A DNA stretch of 64,000 bases from Ascaphus truei. Lineage: Eukaryota > Chordata > Amphibia > Anura > Ascaphidae. The notes below the pieces were generated by a model. It was not told the DNA's origin, searched no databases, and saw only the letters and a program-made list of their open reading frames with translations. Positions 22,640-33,499 of this stretch are shown here, in pieces. The first letter of the stretch is position 1; each line of letters opens with the position of its first letter. The position numbers were made by a program, and so were the translations under genes. Where the stretch lies: assembly GCA_036426205.1 (NCBI GenBank), contig WSYH01000264.1, forward strand, positions 124,001 through 188,000, given 5' to 3'.

Positions 22640-23560
22640 CTATGCTATGATAGTCCAGAAAGATGTGCAAAACTTCATCACAGAGTTAGGGGTTTCTCGG
22701 CAAGAGGCTAGCGCGCTTAAAGCAGAGTGGAACTCTCAGCCATGAGGTCTACGTAGCAGCCAGAGCGTGTACATTGAAGGAAACCTATGAGAATACCCTG
22801 AGTAATTTAGAGACTGTAAAAAGAGAGAATGTAAGTCTGACACAGAAAAATTCAGACTTGACTGGACCAGATCAGTGAAGGTGATGAGAAGCTTCACCAA
22901 GCAGAAAAAGTGAGAGGCAATTGATCCAGGAAAAGTTAGAAATGCAGGAAGCACTGCAGAATACAGAATCAGCGGCGATCCAGGCGACACAAACTGCAGA
23001 GCTCCAAAAAAATGGAGGCGCTGATGCAAACCCAGAGCAAGCACCAGATAGAGGTGAAGACCTGAGGGAGGTCTGGCACGATCAGGTTGAAGAGCTCAGC
23101 AGAAGCAGATGGCTGAGCGCGAGATAACACTGCGCCAAAGAGAAGAGATCTCCGTCCGTCAGGTGGTCTGCCTGACATTGCGCTATGAAAGCGAGTGGCC
23201 GATATCTACAAGCAGCTGGACCACACGGCAAAGAGGGGGCCGGCTGCAGCTGGAGCTGGACAAGACCCAGAAGGAGCACCTGCAGCTGCAGCAGTCAAGA
23301 ATAGAGAAAATGAAACAGAGTAAACCTCGCTCTGAAACAGATGACGGACATGGGAGAAGCGGCAAAGTGGTTCAGTGGGTATCAATCCTACCTCCTAACC
23401 AAGCAAGCTGTACGTCCTATACGTGTATCTCAATGCTGTTGCAATATTACGATTTGCTATAAAGATGAAGTTGGAGAAAGAGTTCCAAGGCTAAAAGAGA
23501 CACGGTCACAAAGGAGACCAGGGAACGTAAACTCAATGCCTCACTGATGACAAAAGAGGA
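22640..23560 (+). pseudogene. Coiled-coil protein remnant of LTR element (myosin-rod-like)
   Basis: Following the best frame through small shifts gives TLKETYENTLSNLETVKREN (22770-22830), SLTQKNSDLT, QISEGDEKLHQAEKVR (about 22870-22915), LIQEKLEMQEALQNTESAAI (22921-22980), then KHQIEVK, WHDQVEELSR, KQMAEREITLRQREEISVRQ and LQLELDKTQKEHLQLQQSRI (to about 23300). The heptads predict a long coiled coil. The run YE-TL-NLET-KREN-SDLT-EKVR-QL-EK resembles the striated myosin rod, a region also present in the pseudogene at 745-1320. It could be a gag coiled coil or a captured host fragment. Several frameshifts make it non-functional. Confidence 0.45.
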
Positions 23561-24660
23561 AGAGAAAGAATTGACTTTGATTGTGCTGCTGTTATTCCAA
23601 AGAAACAGATAGGCACCCTCCTGAGAATTCTCCTGATCTGGGATTCAAAAATCCAGATCCTCAATTTCATTTACGTGTCCAGAGATTATCAAATAGTGGA
23701 CACACCCAGGACACCACAGAAGATGTTTTAGCCAAGTGGGTGGCAGTTCCTGAAAACACAAACTCGTTGACAGATCCTGATGACGTGGTTAATATGGACT
23801 ACGTTTGTACAGAGGCAACTAGGTCTCCAAAACCAAGGCCGGTAATGGCCACAAAAGGGAAATCAAAGATTGAAAGAAAAAACAACGAAGGTTAACACGG
23901 CGCCTGAATAGTTCCATATCTCACCAATCTGGACCACACTGTGGGAGCCAAGGAGAATCCGGTCCAAGGGTCTCATCAGAAGCTAAAGAAAACAGTCCAG
24001 TCATTTGCAGGTTGCAGCGGGCTATGAAATAAAGTCAAAGGATGCAATAGACTGGAAGTCAAAAAAAAAAAAAAAAAAAATATGTTGGGGGAACTGACCG
24101 ATTATTTTTTTATTACAGTGTGGACTATGTCACGGACACTAACTATGCAAATAAAGCATTTTGTCAATAACAATGTTATATTGGTTTCTGTGTTGAAAAT
24201 GTAGCTAAACTACAATAATATACAGGGTTGATGGCCTAAGATTACAAGGCTGTAGTATAAGGAAAAAAATATTGGTTGCTTACAATATGGAAAAAAAAAA
24301 TGCCCTTTTCGTGGTTAATTTATAATGAGGTTCATATTGTAGAGATAGAAAAACCCAGGAGGGTAATAGAAATTGTATGGTTTTGTGAATATATTTAGCA
24401 GATCCTGGGTTGTAAGAATGTGTGCTAGACATTTATTTTTCAAAATAGTTCCCTAATAGAGAGCAACAAAAAATATGTTTGCCAAGTATAGTCTCTTATG
24501 ACGAAACCTATTATCCATTATTGCCGTGGAAAAAGTTCATATTCGTGTCATGTGTAACTTAATGTTGTACTGAGGAGTTAGCTCAAAATTTCAGGTAGGA
24601 AGCTCACCCCAGTGAGGTCCATGGCCGCTCACCCCAGTAGTGTGAGCTGGGGAGGGGATA
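23561..24660 (+). other. Internal region of LTR element without pol
   Basis: An open frame at 23581-23895 has no known domain. A 20-base A run lies near 24061. No protease, RT or integrase motif was found in any frame. Just before the 3' LTR is a purine-rich tract (ctggggagggga), suitable as a polypurine primer. Confidence 0.6.
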
Positions 24661-25420
24661 TGTGACATAGTCCAAAGAGTTAGGCAGCTTGCCCCATTTT
24701 AGAGCAGAAAGTGCAGGAATAGTTACAATGATCCGTTTCCACAGCTTCCCATTAACTCAGGCAGCTGGATGGAAAATCCAGACCACGATTACCATGGCTC
24801 TAGTTCTCCCTCACCTGCTCTTCTAATCACAGCACAGGTATTTAGAGCAGAGAGGTTTTGCATTCTCTCTCTCTCCTTGGAGCCTGGGGGCTGGGGGTGT
24901 CGTGCTCCCCTGCATCCGTATCGGGGTTGACGGCCATCACGTATCCACAGTACCAGGATTTGCCTGGACTCCACGAACCGATAAGACAAAACAATGGTTA
25001 CTGCTGTTGCTAAAAGACTGTACTGTATCTTGTGACCCTAAATGAGAGAGCATTGTTTTAAGCTGGGGAACCAGCTTAGTTGGCCAGCTGCTGTTAGAAG
25101 GACTGATTCTGATGTGTAGTTAGATCCCTGAAAGGGATAGGATTTTGCTTATAGATTTTGGTTTTATTTCTTGAAATAACAGTGTGGGAAATATGGTAAC
25201 ACTGAAATATGTGAACGCTGAATGAAAGTATCTGAGTACCTCTAACCTTCACATGTTAAAGCTGCAGTACCTTACTTGGATGAAATAAAGCAGCAGAAGC
25301 TGAGTTAAGCAGCATAATACTTTGCATGATCCTGTTTGTTGTATAATATTAACCCTAGAAGACTGTGTCGGGAAGAACCCAGACAGACGTCAGCACTACA
25401 AAAGAGGGGCGTTTGTCACA
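24661..25420 (+). mobile_element. 3' LTR of pol-less LTR element
   Basis: 760 bp, edges TGTGACATAG and GTTTGTCACA. It is nearly identical to 21010-21785 apart from small deletions. Flanked by ACGT (25421-25424), which repeats ACGT at 21006-21009 and gives a 4-bp target duplication. Confidence 0.92.
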
Positions 25421-25421
25421 A

Positions 25422-25426
25422 CGTGT
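25422..25426. repeat. Displaced target duplication of chromovirus
   Basis: CGTGT here pairs with CATGT at 15196-15200 as the 5-bp target duplication of the chromovirus (one C/T-type change at a CpG). They are far apart because the pol-less LTR element inserted at the chromovirus right edge afterwards. Confidence 0.65.
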
Positions 25427-25983
25427 AAAGCAAATACTGTTTCTCTCCCTGATAGCACCCCTCTAGCTAATATTTCATAAGCTGAGCAGGGACCTCCCCT
25501 CCTTTGATGTTATTTACTTTCTTACATGTGGCTTTGGAATGATAACGTAGGCAGGAAATCATACCTCTGATGGTGAGGATGACTGAACATATTCGATTCA
25601 TCAAGAATAAAGACTTAATACATCAAGTGTCTTTACATTTCATGAATTGCCACTTGACATTTCTCAGTTTAAAATTCTACTGTAGCTATTGAATGTGGAG
25701 GGGATGGACTCTTCTTAACAGATGTGAAATGTATTGGATACATAAACTTGATACAGTACATTATCTCTCCTTGGAATCAACATTGGTTGGGATCTAAAAC
25801 ATTTCTTACAGGTTACATCGATTTTTATGTTTATTGCCTCACATTTTAAGATGGTATGATGGTCCTTATTGCTAGAATATGACTACAATAAGTGTTTACA
25901 TATTATTGACCTTTGCTTAGAAGATGCTCATATAAATGGACGTATTTTTTATATCTCTAAGTTAGTACATGACATTTAAACTA
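25427..25983. other. Intronic sequence, no feature recognised
   Basis: AT-rich single-copy-like sequence between the nested LTR elements and the next repeat fragment. Confidence 0.5.
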
Positions 25984-26440
25984 GTGTAGCACACTTTCCC
26001 CCACCCTATGGGAGATATGGCGGCTACTGTGTGTGCGGTTCTTTACCTGTGACTTACAGGAGGTCTTAACCTCTGCTGCTGGGAGCTTACGGTGTACCTG
26101 GATTGTATGGCGACACCCATGAGGGATCCCATCAGTGTGTGATAACCCCGTCACAGAACACAATGTAAGAAATACACACTGGTAGGGTTTAACAAATTTA
26201 CTGAACACATAAGAATAATAATAACAGAACCACTCAGGCCTCACAGGGCCATACCCCCACACTGTGCCCCCAATCACCGTGTCCACACCCTGGTGGGTTT
26301 TCCCCAAAGTACTGAGGTGCCCTGGGCACCTAACCACCCAGTGTCCCCAGGATCCAACCCACTCAATGTGTGTGTGACAGCGCTGCCCACAAGAAGTGTT
26401 AGAGTTGGTACACTTGTAGATGGGGGATACCTGCCAGGTG
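25984..26440. repeat. LTR-like fragment, related to 46719-47140
   Basis: Starts TGTAGCACACTTTCCC. Shared word order with 46719 onward (TGTAGCCCTCTTTCCC): a tttactg...cacata block, a run of catacaaa/acaataata words, and a c.cacc.agtgtcccca.g.a.cca.cc block. No ORF. Family not identified. Confidence 0.35.
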
Positions 26441-28450
26441 CTCCATCACCTGGAATTTGATAAAGTAGTATGGAGGGGGGAGGGGAATGAAACAGATAAT
26501 GAACTAAATAGAATAGAGGAGGATACAAGGGGGGATGGAGGAAGAATGGGGGCAAGTGTGAGTTTGACAAGCAGTGAGACACCCATAGTAAATACAGATA
26601 ATACTAGAAAACTTCTAAAGACTAAACCAAGTGGGCGCATAAAGAAAGGAGCAGATAAGATAATAGTACAGGCTGAAAAAAACTTAAATGCATGCTTGCT
26701 AATGCAAGAAGCTTGACAGATAAAATGGGGAGCTTAAATTAATAGCTGCAAGGGAGCAGTATGATATCATAGGCATTACGAAACATGGTGGGATGAAACT
26801 CATGACTGGGCAGTTCATTTAGAGGGTTATTCCCTTTTTCGGAAGGATCAAGCAAAGTGAAGAGGAAGAGGAGTATGCTTATATGTTAAACCAGATCTAA
26901 AACCTATTATAAGGCAAGATGTTTTTGAAGGGAATTATGAAAATGTTGAGACCATGTGGATAAAAATTAGCAATGGAGGTAAAAGTATAAAGAAAATGTT
27001 TGCAGGGATATGCTATAAACCACCAAATATCTGTGAGATCGAGGAAGCTAAAAATACTTTTGCAATTGGAGAAGGCATCAAAACTGGGTCATGTTTGCAT
27101 AATGGGGGATTTTAATTATCCAGACATAGACTGGGGCAATGAGATTAGCATTACAACAAAAGGAAACAGGTTTTTTGGGGGTGCTTAAAGACAATTATAT
27201 GACCCAAATTATTGAGGAACCAACCAGGAGTGGGGCAGTACTGGATTTGGTCATATCAAACAATGTAGAAGTAATAACAAATATTCAAGTCAGATTCAAG
27301 TAGAAAGGCAGATTTTAATAAACGGAGGTCTAATCTACAAATAATACACTGGGATGATGTTTTTGCAGGGAAAAATGTAGAAGATACATGGGCAGTCTTT
27401 AAAACATTGTTAGAAAAGCACACATATCAGTATACCCTTGGGTAATAAGTATAAAAGAAATGTCAACACCAATGTGGCTAAATAAACAGGTAGGGGAGGA
27501 AATGGACAAGAAGAGGAAAGCATTTAGATTATTTAAATCAGAAGGGACGGAAGCATCGTATCAGAATTACTGTATAAGGAATGTAACAAAAATTGCAAAA
27601 GGGCAATCAAATTAGCAAAAATGAATAATGAAAAAAGGATTGCAATAGAAAGTAAGGTCAACTCAAAAAAGTTCTTTAAGTACCTTAATAACAACAAAAT
27701 GAGAAAAGAAAATATAGGACCCTTTCAGTGTTAGATGGGTAGACAGATTATTGGAGATAAGGAAAAAGCAGAGGCATTAAACAAATTATTTGCCTCTGTA
27801 TTTACCAGGGAGGAATCAAGATCAATAGTAGTTCCGCAGAAGGAAGCAACAACCTCCATATTAATGAGCAATTGGTTAACTGAAGAAGTTCATAAGCGGC
27901 TTGAAAAAATTAAAGTAAATAAGGCACCTGGCCCCGGTGGCGTGTATCCAAGAGTTCACAATGAGTTAAGCTCAGAAATAGCCATTATATTTAATATTCA
28001 AGGACTCCATTTCCACAGGCTCAGTACCACAAGATTGGCGTAAAGCAGATGTGGTGCCTATATTTAAAAAGGGAGCTAGATCACAACCGGGGAATTACAG
28101 ACCTGTAAGCTTGACTTCAATAGTGGGGAAACTCCTTGAAGGTTTAATACAGGATAATATTCAGGAATTCCTAATGGAAAATAAAATTATTAGTAATAGT
28201 CAGCATGGATTTATGAAGGATAGATCTTGCCAAACTAACCTTATTTGTTTCTTTGAGGAGGCAAGTAGGAATTTAGACCAGGGTAATGCAGTTGATGTGG
28301 TCTACTTAGATTTTGCAAAGGCTTTTGATACGGTTTCACACAAGAGGTTGGTGTACAAAATAAAGAAAATTGCACTCAGTAATAATATATGCACCTGGAT
28401 TGAAAACTGGTTAGAGGACCAGGGGTTAAAGTGCCGTGCCAGGTTTATTG
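26441..28450 (+). pseudogene. CR1-type non-LTR retrotransposon, endonuclease and partial RT
   Basis: Plus-strand ORF2 fragments. The endonuclease start at 26690-26840 (NARSLTDKMGEL in shifted frames, YDIIGITKTWWDETHDW) continues at 26930-27150 (MFAGICYKPPN, GDFNYPDIDW with the catalytic Asp-Phe-Asn pattern). RT runs from 27735 (EKAEALNKLFASVF, HKRLEKIKVNKAPGPGGVYP) to 28060-28430 (VPIFKKGARSQPGNYRPVSL, SNSQHGFMKDRSCQTNLICF, AVDVVYLDFAKAFDTVSHKR). This is typical of CR1/Rex-related LINEs, which reverse-transcribe their RNA at a nicked target. Frame breaks occur throughout. The RT is cut after CRARFIVGS at about 28450, before the YADD motif, where the palindromic element begins. No continuation was found on the far side. 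Confidence 0.88.
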
Positions 28451-28527
28451 TGGGTAGCGGGGGTGGGTGAAGGGGGTATTTGGCCCTTGTTGTTTGTTTA
28501 GGGCTTGCGGGGGGTTGCGGGTGCACT

Positions 28528-28582
28528 TAACCCCTTCACGACCGTCGCGGTTAATACCGCTACGGTCATGAAGGGGTTAAGG
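28528..28582. repeat. Hairpin module (CCCCTTCA...TGAAGGGG)
   Basis: TTAACCCCTTCACGACCGT pairs with ACGGTCATGAAGGGGTTAA across a short loop. Equivalent modules with AACCCCTTAAT/ATTAAGGGGTT edges occur at 29003-29055, 29405-29456, 32333-32383, 32724-32776, 33055-33100, 49205-49250 and 49737-49792. Confidence 0.85.
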
Positions 28583-28894
28583 CCTCCCGCTACCCACCCC
28601 CAAGCCCTAAACAAACCACCGTTGGGGCTTAATACCCCCTTCACCCACCCGCCTTCACCACCACAACTACCCACAATAAAAAGAAAACACACACACCAGC
28701 ACCACACTAACTAAATAAATATTTTTTATATATATATATAAATATATATATATGACCCCAACAACACCTATACCCCCCTAACATACAATACAGTAATGGG
28801 CACAATGACTATTATCCACAAATGGATAATAGTGCAGTTGTCCATTTAAAATACATACAGAACAATAAAAACATTAAATACATATAGCACTCAC

Positions 28895-28957
28895 CCATGT
28901 GCGGCTGCCACGATGAAGGCCATCCTCATCTTCATCCTGCCCATGCCCCATCCGCTT
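28895..28957 (-). other. Exon-like segment, left arm (mirror of 32819-32881)
   Basis: On the minus strand, gtctgttttgcag precedes a 63-nt segment and GTGAGTGC follows it. It encodes KRMGHGQDEDEDGLHRGSRTW, one residue different from the right-arm copy. Splicing is not shown; the splice signals are what is seen. Confidence 0.5.
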
Positions 28958-29596
28958 CTGCAAAACAGACACAAGAATAAAAACATCCAATGTAATGTCC
29001 CCTAACCCCTTAATCACCATAGCGTTTATTAACCGCTACAGTCATTAAGGGGTTAACCCACCATCACCCACAATACCCCCCTCCAATACCTCCCCGGCCA
29101 CTAAACCCCCCCACCCCTGATGCCTAACCACCCTCCCACTACCCCAAGGGAGTCCTACCACATACCCTTGGGGCCAAAAACCCCGTCCCCCCAGCACATA
29201 CAGTACAATAATGTGCCAAATAACTATTATCCACATAGGGATAATACATTATTTGGCCATTATTAAACACATTAAATACCGTAGTAAAATAAAGAAAATT
29301 ATACTAACCTCATCAATAAGAAGGAACCGTCACCAGCATCATCCTTGTGGTCCGTTGCCAAAATAATAAATAGCCAATACATTTCAATGACATTCACATA
29401 CCAATGAACCCCTTAATCACCTTATCGGGTACTAACCTCAAAGGTAATTAAGGGGTGAAGCCATCCTGCAATGGCAACATCACTTATGCATAACATCGTC
29501 AATGAATTAAAAAGCAATTTCCTAAACAAATCTCATGTAATCATTCAATCTAAAGCCTCAAATGCCACTTAAAACATTGCATTTACAGTGTATAGA

Positions 29597-29957
29597 CTAG
29601 CGACACGTTTTATCCTGACTTGGCTAGTTCCGCAAGCCAGGAGATTTCCCGGCTTGCTAGCCAAATCCCCTCGGCGTGCCGCGCATCACCGATGCGCGGT
29701 CACGCTTCATCGGGTGCCTGCGCTCCATGCGCGCGTGCCCAGGGCTCCCCGAGGGAGCCCTGGTGTCCTGCGATGTGGGGGACGGCGGTGGGGGGTTCTG
29801 GGGGACCCGGCGGACCCAGAGAGGGGAGAGGGAAGCCCCGATCGGAGGACCGCTCCTCCGAGGTTTCGGCGCACGCACGGGACACCCCGGCGCGTGCCCG
29901 GTTACTGTCGTGGCCGAGACCGGGTAAATGTAAGAATAAACTCGGCCGCGACAGTAC
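29597..29957. mobile_element. GC-rich insertion present only in the left arm
   Basis: Left and right arms match on both sides of this block (cagtgtata before it, tagcat and tgtaagc after it, compared with 32160-32215), but the block itself is absent from the right arm. It is about 360 bp and GC-rich. It contains hairpins (cttggctag...ctagccaa at 29621-29665; actgtcgtggccgag...ctcggccgcgacagt at 29904-29955). A small inserted element is likely; its class is unknown. Confidence 0.6.
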
Positions 29958-30779
29958 AAGTAGCATAAAATGTAAGCTACATGTACACGCTGCAAATCAA
30001 TGTTAAAAATACAATAATCCAACTACAATAGCATTACATCACAAGAAGTATACTATGTCATCCAATAAAGTCACCATCAATGAATTAACAGACATGAATT
30101 ACATCCCTAAACAATTAAAATACCATCCACACCAATTACACAATTAACTATAGCTATCGTTACAGAGAACAAGTTCACATCATACAAAATAGGACACCAA
30201 CAATTACAATATACTAAAGCAAGCCTCTCCATTACCTACAGTACAGCATAGAAGCCCAAACTTTACATCTCTCTAATAATAAAATACATTTAACACACAT
30301 CTATGCATAGCAGCATAGCCACAATCATTTACAATACAGTAAATCAAGCTTTTACAACACTATCATTTCTTACCCTGTATGTATATATCTCTCTAGACAT
30401 ACATACATACATACATACATACAGTGGCAAGAAATGATATGCATAAAAAAAAATAAACAAATGAAAAAGCAAAAAAAAAACACAGTTACATTAAATACAT
30501 TTCTTTAGTTCACTTACCATTACTTGACCCCACCGACTCCCGTTGATCAGCTTACTCATGAACCAATCCACGAACAGGAACTCATAAAATAATAAACCAG
30601 AAAATAATAAACATTAAAATAATAAAACACGGCAATCCAGGGGTCTTCTAGTTGTAATCCATCTTCATCTGTATTCTTCTATCTTCTTCCGGGGGCTTCT
30701 CCCCGTCTGGTGCCACGCCCTTGTCTTCTTTCTTCAGTAGGAGGTCCTTCCTCCTCAGCGTCTGACTTCAAAATGAGAC

Positions 30780-31378
30780 GACATAGGCTTTTAAAGGCAT
30801 ATGACGTCACATTTTCGTCATATGGTTCCCACGGCCCTGATTGGGCCGTGAAAACCATGTGTTTTGGCCGATAAAAAAAAAATTATGACGTCACTTAAAG
30901 GCAATGAAAGCACAGCCAATCAGAATGGCTTTGCTTCAATTGCCTTTAAGATGACGTCATTAAAAGAAACATGGCCGGCCTCACATGGTACGGCAGCCAA
31001 TCAGAGCGTGGGAAGTCTGTCCCTACTCTGATTGGTTCTAGTACCATGTGACAGGCTTTCAATGATGTCATATCCGTTCTTCCCCAAGCCTCTTTCACAT
31101 GGTCTACTAGAGCCAATCAGAGTTGGGATGGAGTTCCCATGCTCTGATTGGCTACCGTATCATGTGAGGGCGGCCATGTTTCTTTTCATGGCGTCATCTT
31201 AAAGGCAATTGAAGCAAAGCCATTCTGATTGGCTGTGCTTTCATTGCCTTTAAGTGACGTCATCATTTTTTTTTTCATCGGCCAAAACACATGGTTTTCA
31301 CGGCCCAATCAGGGCCGTGGGAACCATATGACGAAAATGTGACGTCATAGGCCTTTAAAAGCCTATGTCGTCTCATTT
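30780..31378. promoter_or_regulatory. Divergent promoter-like core of the palindrome
   Basis: Five exact TGACGTCA (CRE/ATF) sites lie at 30802, 30886, 30952, 31255 and 31340. At least seven CCAAT/ATTGG boxes are present (30840, 30916, 30997, 31031, 31113, 31147, 31228). They are arranged symmetrically about 31075. TTTAAAAG at 31354 and its mirror near 30789 could act as TATA-like elements pointing outward, each just before the exon-like ORF of its arm. CRE plus CCAAT spacing is typical of CREB/NF-Y promoters. Activity is inferred. Confidence 0.5.
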
Positions 31379-31637
31379 TGAAGCAAGACGCCGAGGAGGA
31401 AGGACCTCCGGAGAAGAAAGAAGACCAGGGCGTGGCAGCAGACGGGAAGAAGACCCCAGAAGAAGGTAGAAGAAAGAAGAATACAGATGAAGATGGATTA
31501 CAACTAGAAGACCCCTGGATTGTCGTGTTTTATTATTTTAATGTTTATTATTTTCTGGTTTATTATTTTATGGGTTCCTGTTCGTGGATTGGTTCGTGAG
31601 TAAGCTGATCAACGGGAGTCGTTGGGGTCAAGTAATG
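31379..31637 (+). other. Exon-1-like segment with donor site, right arm
   Basis: An open frame rich in Glu, Lys and Asp (KQDAEEEGPPEKKEDQGVAA, then GKKTPEEGRRKKNTDEDG) begins downstream of the TATA-like box. It has no ATG at its head. The segment ends at ATG|GTAAGTGA (donor at 31638), a strong match to the donor consensus, mirrored at about 30520 in the left arm. The left-arm frame is shifted and stops early. Unrecognised protein, if it is one. Confidence 0.35.
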
Positions 31638-32818
31638 GTAAGTGAACTAAAGAAATGTATTTCATGTAACTGTGTTTTTTTTTTCTTTTTCATGTGTTTA
31701 TTTTTTTTTTATGCATATCATTTCTTGCCATTGTATGTATGTATGTATGTATGTCTAGAGAGATATATACATACAGGGTAAGAAATGATAGTGTTGTTAA
31801 AGCTTTCTTTGCACTATTATAAATGATTGTGGCTATGCTGCTATGCATAGATGTGTGTTAAATGTATTTTAGAATTAGAGAGATGTAATTTTTGGGCTTC
31901 TATGCTGTACTGTAGGTTATGGTGAGGGTTGCTTTAGTATATTGTAATTGTTGGTGTCCTATTTTGTATGATGTGAACTTGTTCTCTGTAACGATAGCTA
32001 TAGTTAATTGTGTAATTGGTATGGATGGTATTTTAATTGTTTAGGGATGTAATTCATATTTGTTAATTCATTGATGGTGACTTTATTGGATGACATAGTA
32101 TACTTCTTGTGATGTAATGCTATTGTAGTTGGATTATTGTATTGTTAACATTGATTTGCAGCGTGTACATGTAGCTTACATGTTATGCTACATGTATACA
32201 CTGTAAATGCAATGTTTTAAGTGGCATTTGAGGCTTTAGATTGAATGATTACATGAGATTTGTTTAGGAAATTGCTTTTTAATTCATTGAGGATGTTATG
32301 CATAAGTGGTGTTGCCATTGCAGGATGGCTTCACCCCTTAATTACCTTTGAGGTTAGTACCCGATAAGGTGATTAAGGGGTTCATTGGTATGTGAATGTC
32401 ATTGATATGTATTGGCTATTTATTATTTTGGCAATGGACCACAAGGATGATGCTGGCGACGGGGCCCTCTTATTGATGAGGTTAGTATAATTTTCTTTAT
32501 TTTACTACGGTATTTAATGTGTTTAATAATGGCCAAATAATGTATTATCCCTATGTGGATAATAGTTATTTGGCACATTATTGTACTGTATGTGCTGGGG
32601 GGACGGGGGTTTTGGCCCCAAGGGTATGTGGTAGGACTCCCTTGTGGGTAGTGGGTGAGGGTGGTTAGGCCTCAGGGGGTGGGGGGGTTAGTGGGGGAGG
32701 GTATGTGCGTGATGGTGGGTTAACCCCTTAATGACTGTAGCGGTTAATAAACGCTATGGTGATTAAGGGGTTAGGGGACATTACATTGGATGTTTTTATT
32801 CTTGTGTCTGTTTTGCAG

Positions 32819-32881
32819 AAGCGGATGGGGCGTGGGCAGGATGAAGATGAGGATGGCCTTCATCGTGGCAGCCGCACATGG
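32819..32881 (+). other. Mini-exon-like segment, right arm
   Basis: A pyrimidine-rich tract and ttttgcag end at 32818, and GTGAGTGC begins at 32882. The 63 nt between them encode KRMGRGQDEDEDGLHRGSRTW, exactly 21 codons with no stop. The acidic core DEDEDGLHRGSRT is also in the copy at 49627-49691 despite heavy divergence of flanking DNA, which suggests past selection on coding or splicing. Confidence 0.5.
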
Positions 32882-33129
32882 GTGAGTGCTATATGTATTT
32901 AATGTCTTTTTTGTTCTGTATGTATTTAAAATGGACAACTGCACTATTATCCATTTGTGAATAATAGTAATGTTGCCCATTACTGTATTGTATGTTGTGT
33001 ATTGCTGCTATGTTTATTGTGGACATTTGTCCCCAATAAACATGCTAGTATGCGTTAACCCCTTCATTGCCTTAGCGGCTATCCGCTATGGTAATGAAGC
33101 AGCATTAATGTATTTTAATAATATTGTGC

Positions 33130-33395
33130 AGGAGCAGGGGGTCCCCTGAGCTTAACCGCATTGATTTGTGGCTCAGAGACCCCCTGCTTCCCGAGTTACA
33201 GGCCCTGGTTTGGGGCATCGGTTACAGTGTGGAAGCCATGTTTATTGCGGACACGTAGCGTATGGGACGCTATAAACATGGCGGCGACACTGCCCATCCG
33301 ATCACACATACCGGGGCCTGCAACTCGGGAAGCAGGGGGTTCGTGGTCCACAAAGTGATGCGGTTCAGCTCGGGGGACCCCCTGCTCACTGTACA
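33130..33395. repeat. Long hairpin module (GCAGGGGGTCCCC type) 1
   Basis: The left limb (cagggggtcccctgag, ttaaccgcattga, gaccccctgcttcccgag, ggccctgg, ggggcatcgg) pairs with the right limb ending ggttcagctcgggggaccccctgc. The loop region holds a shorter pair, catgtttattg...ataaacatgg. Its counterpart is at 48905-49180. Confidence 0.75.
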
Positions 33396-33499
33396 GTATT
33401 ATTAAATAAATATTCATGCTGCTTCGCTACCATAGCAGATACCCTCTAAGGTAAGGAATGAGTCTTTATTGATATGTGTGTTTTATTCATAGTGTAGAT

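Noticed and set aside
29588..30022. Overlapping open frames in all directions
   Set aside because: The block is GC-rich with few stops by chance. It is an insertion in one palindrome arm and encodes no recognisable protein.
31378..31599. Complete small acidic protein gene in the right arm
   Set aside because: The frame has no ATG at its head and the mirror copy is frameshifted, so only an exon-like segment is reported.
28775..33000. Palindrome as a pure assembly artefact
   Set aside because: The arms differ by many substitutions, indels and a 360-bp insertion, which a mis-joined duplicate read would not show. Long-read confirmation would still be useful.
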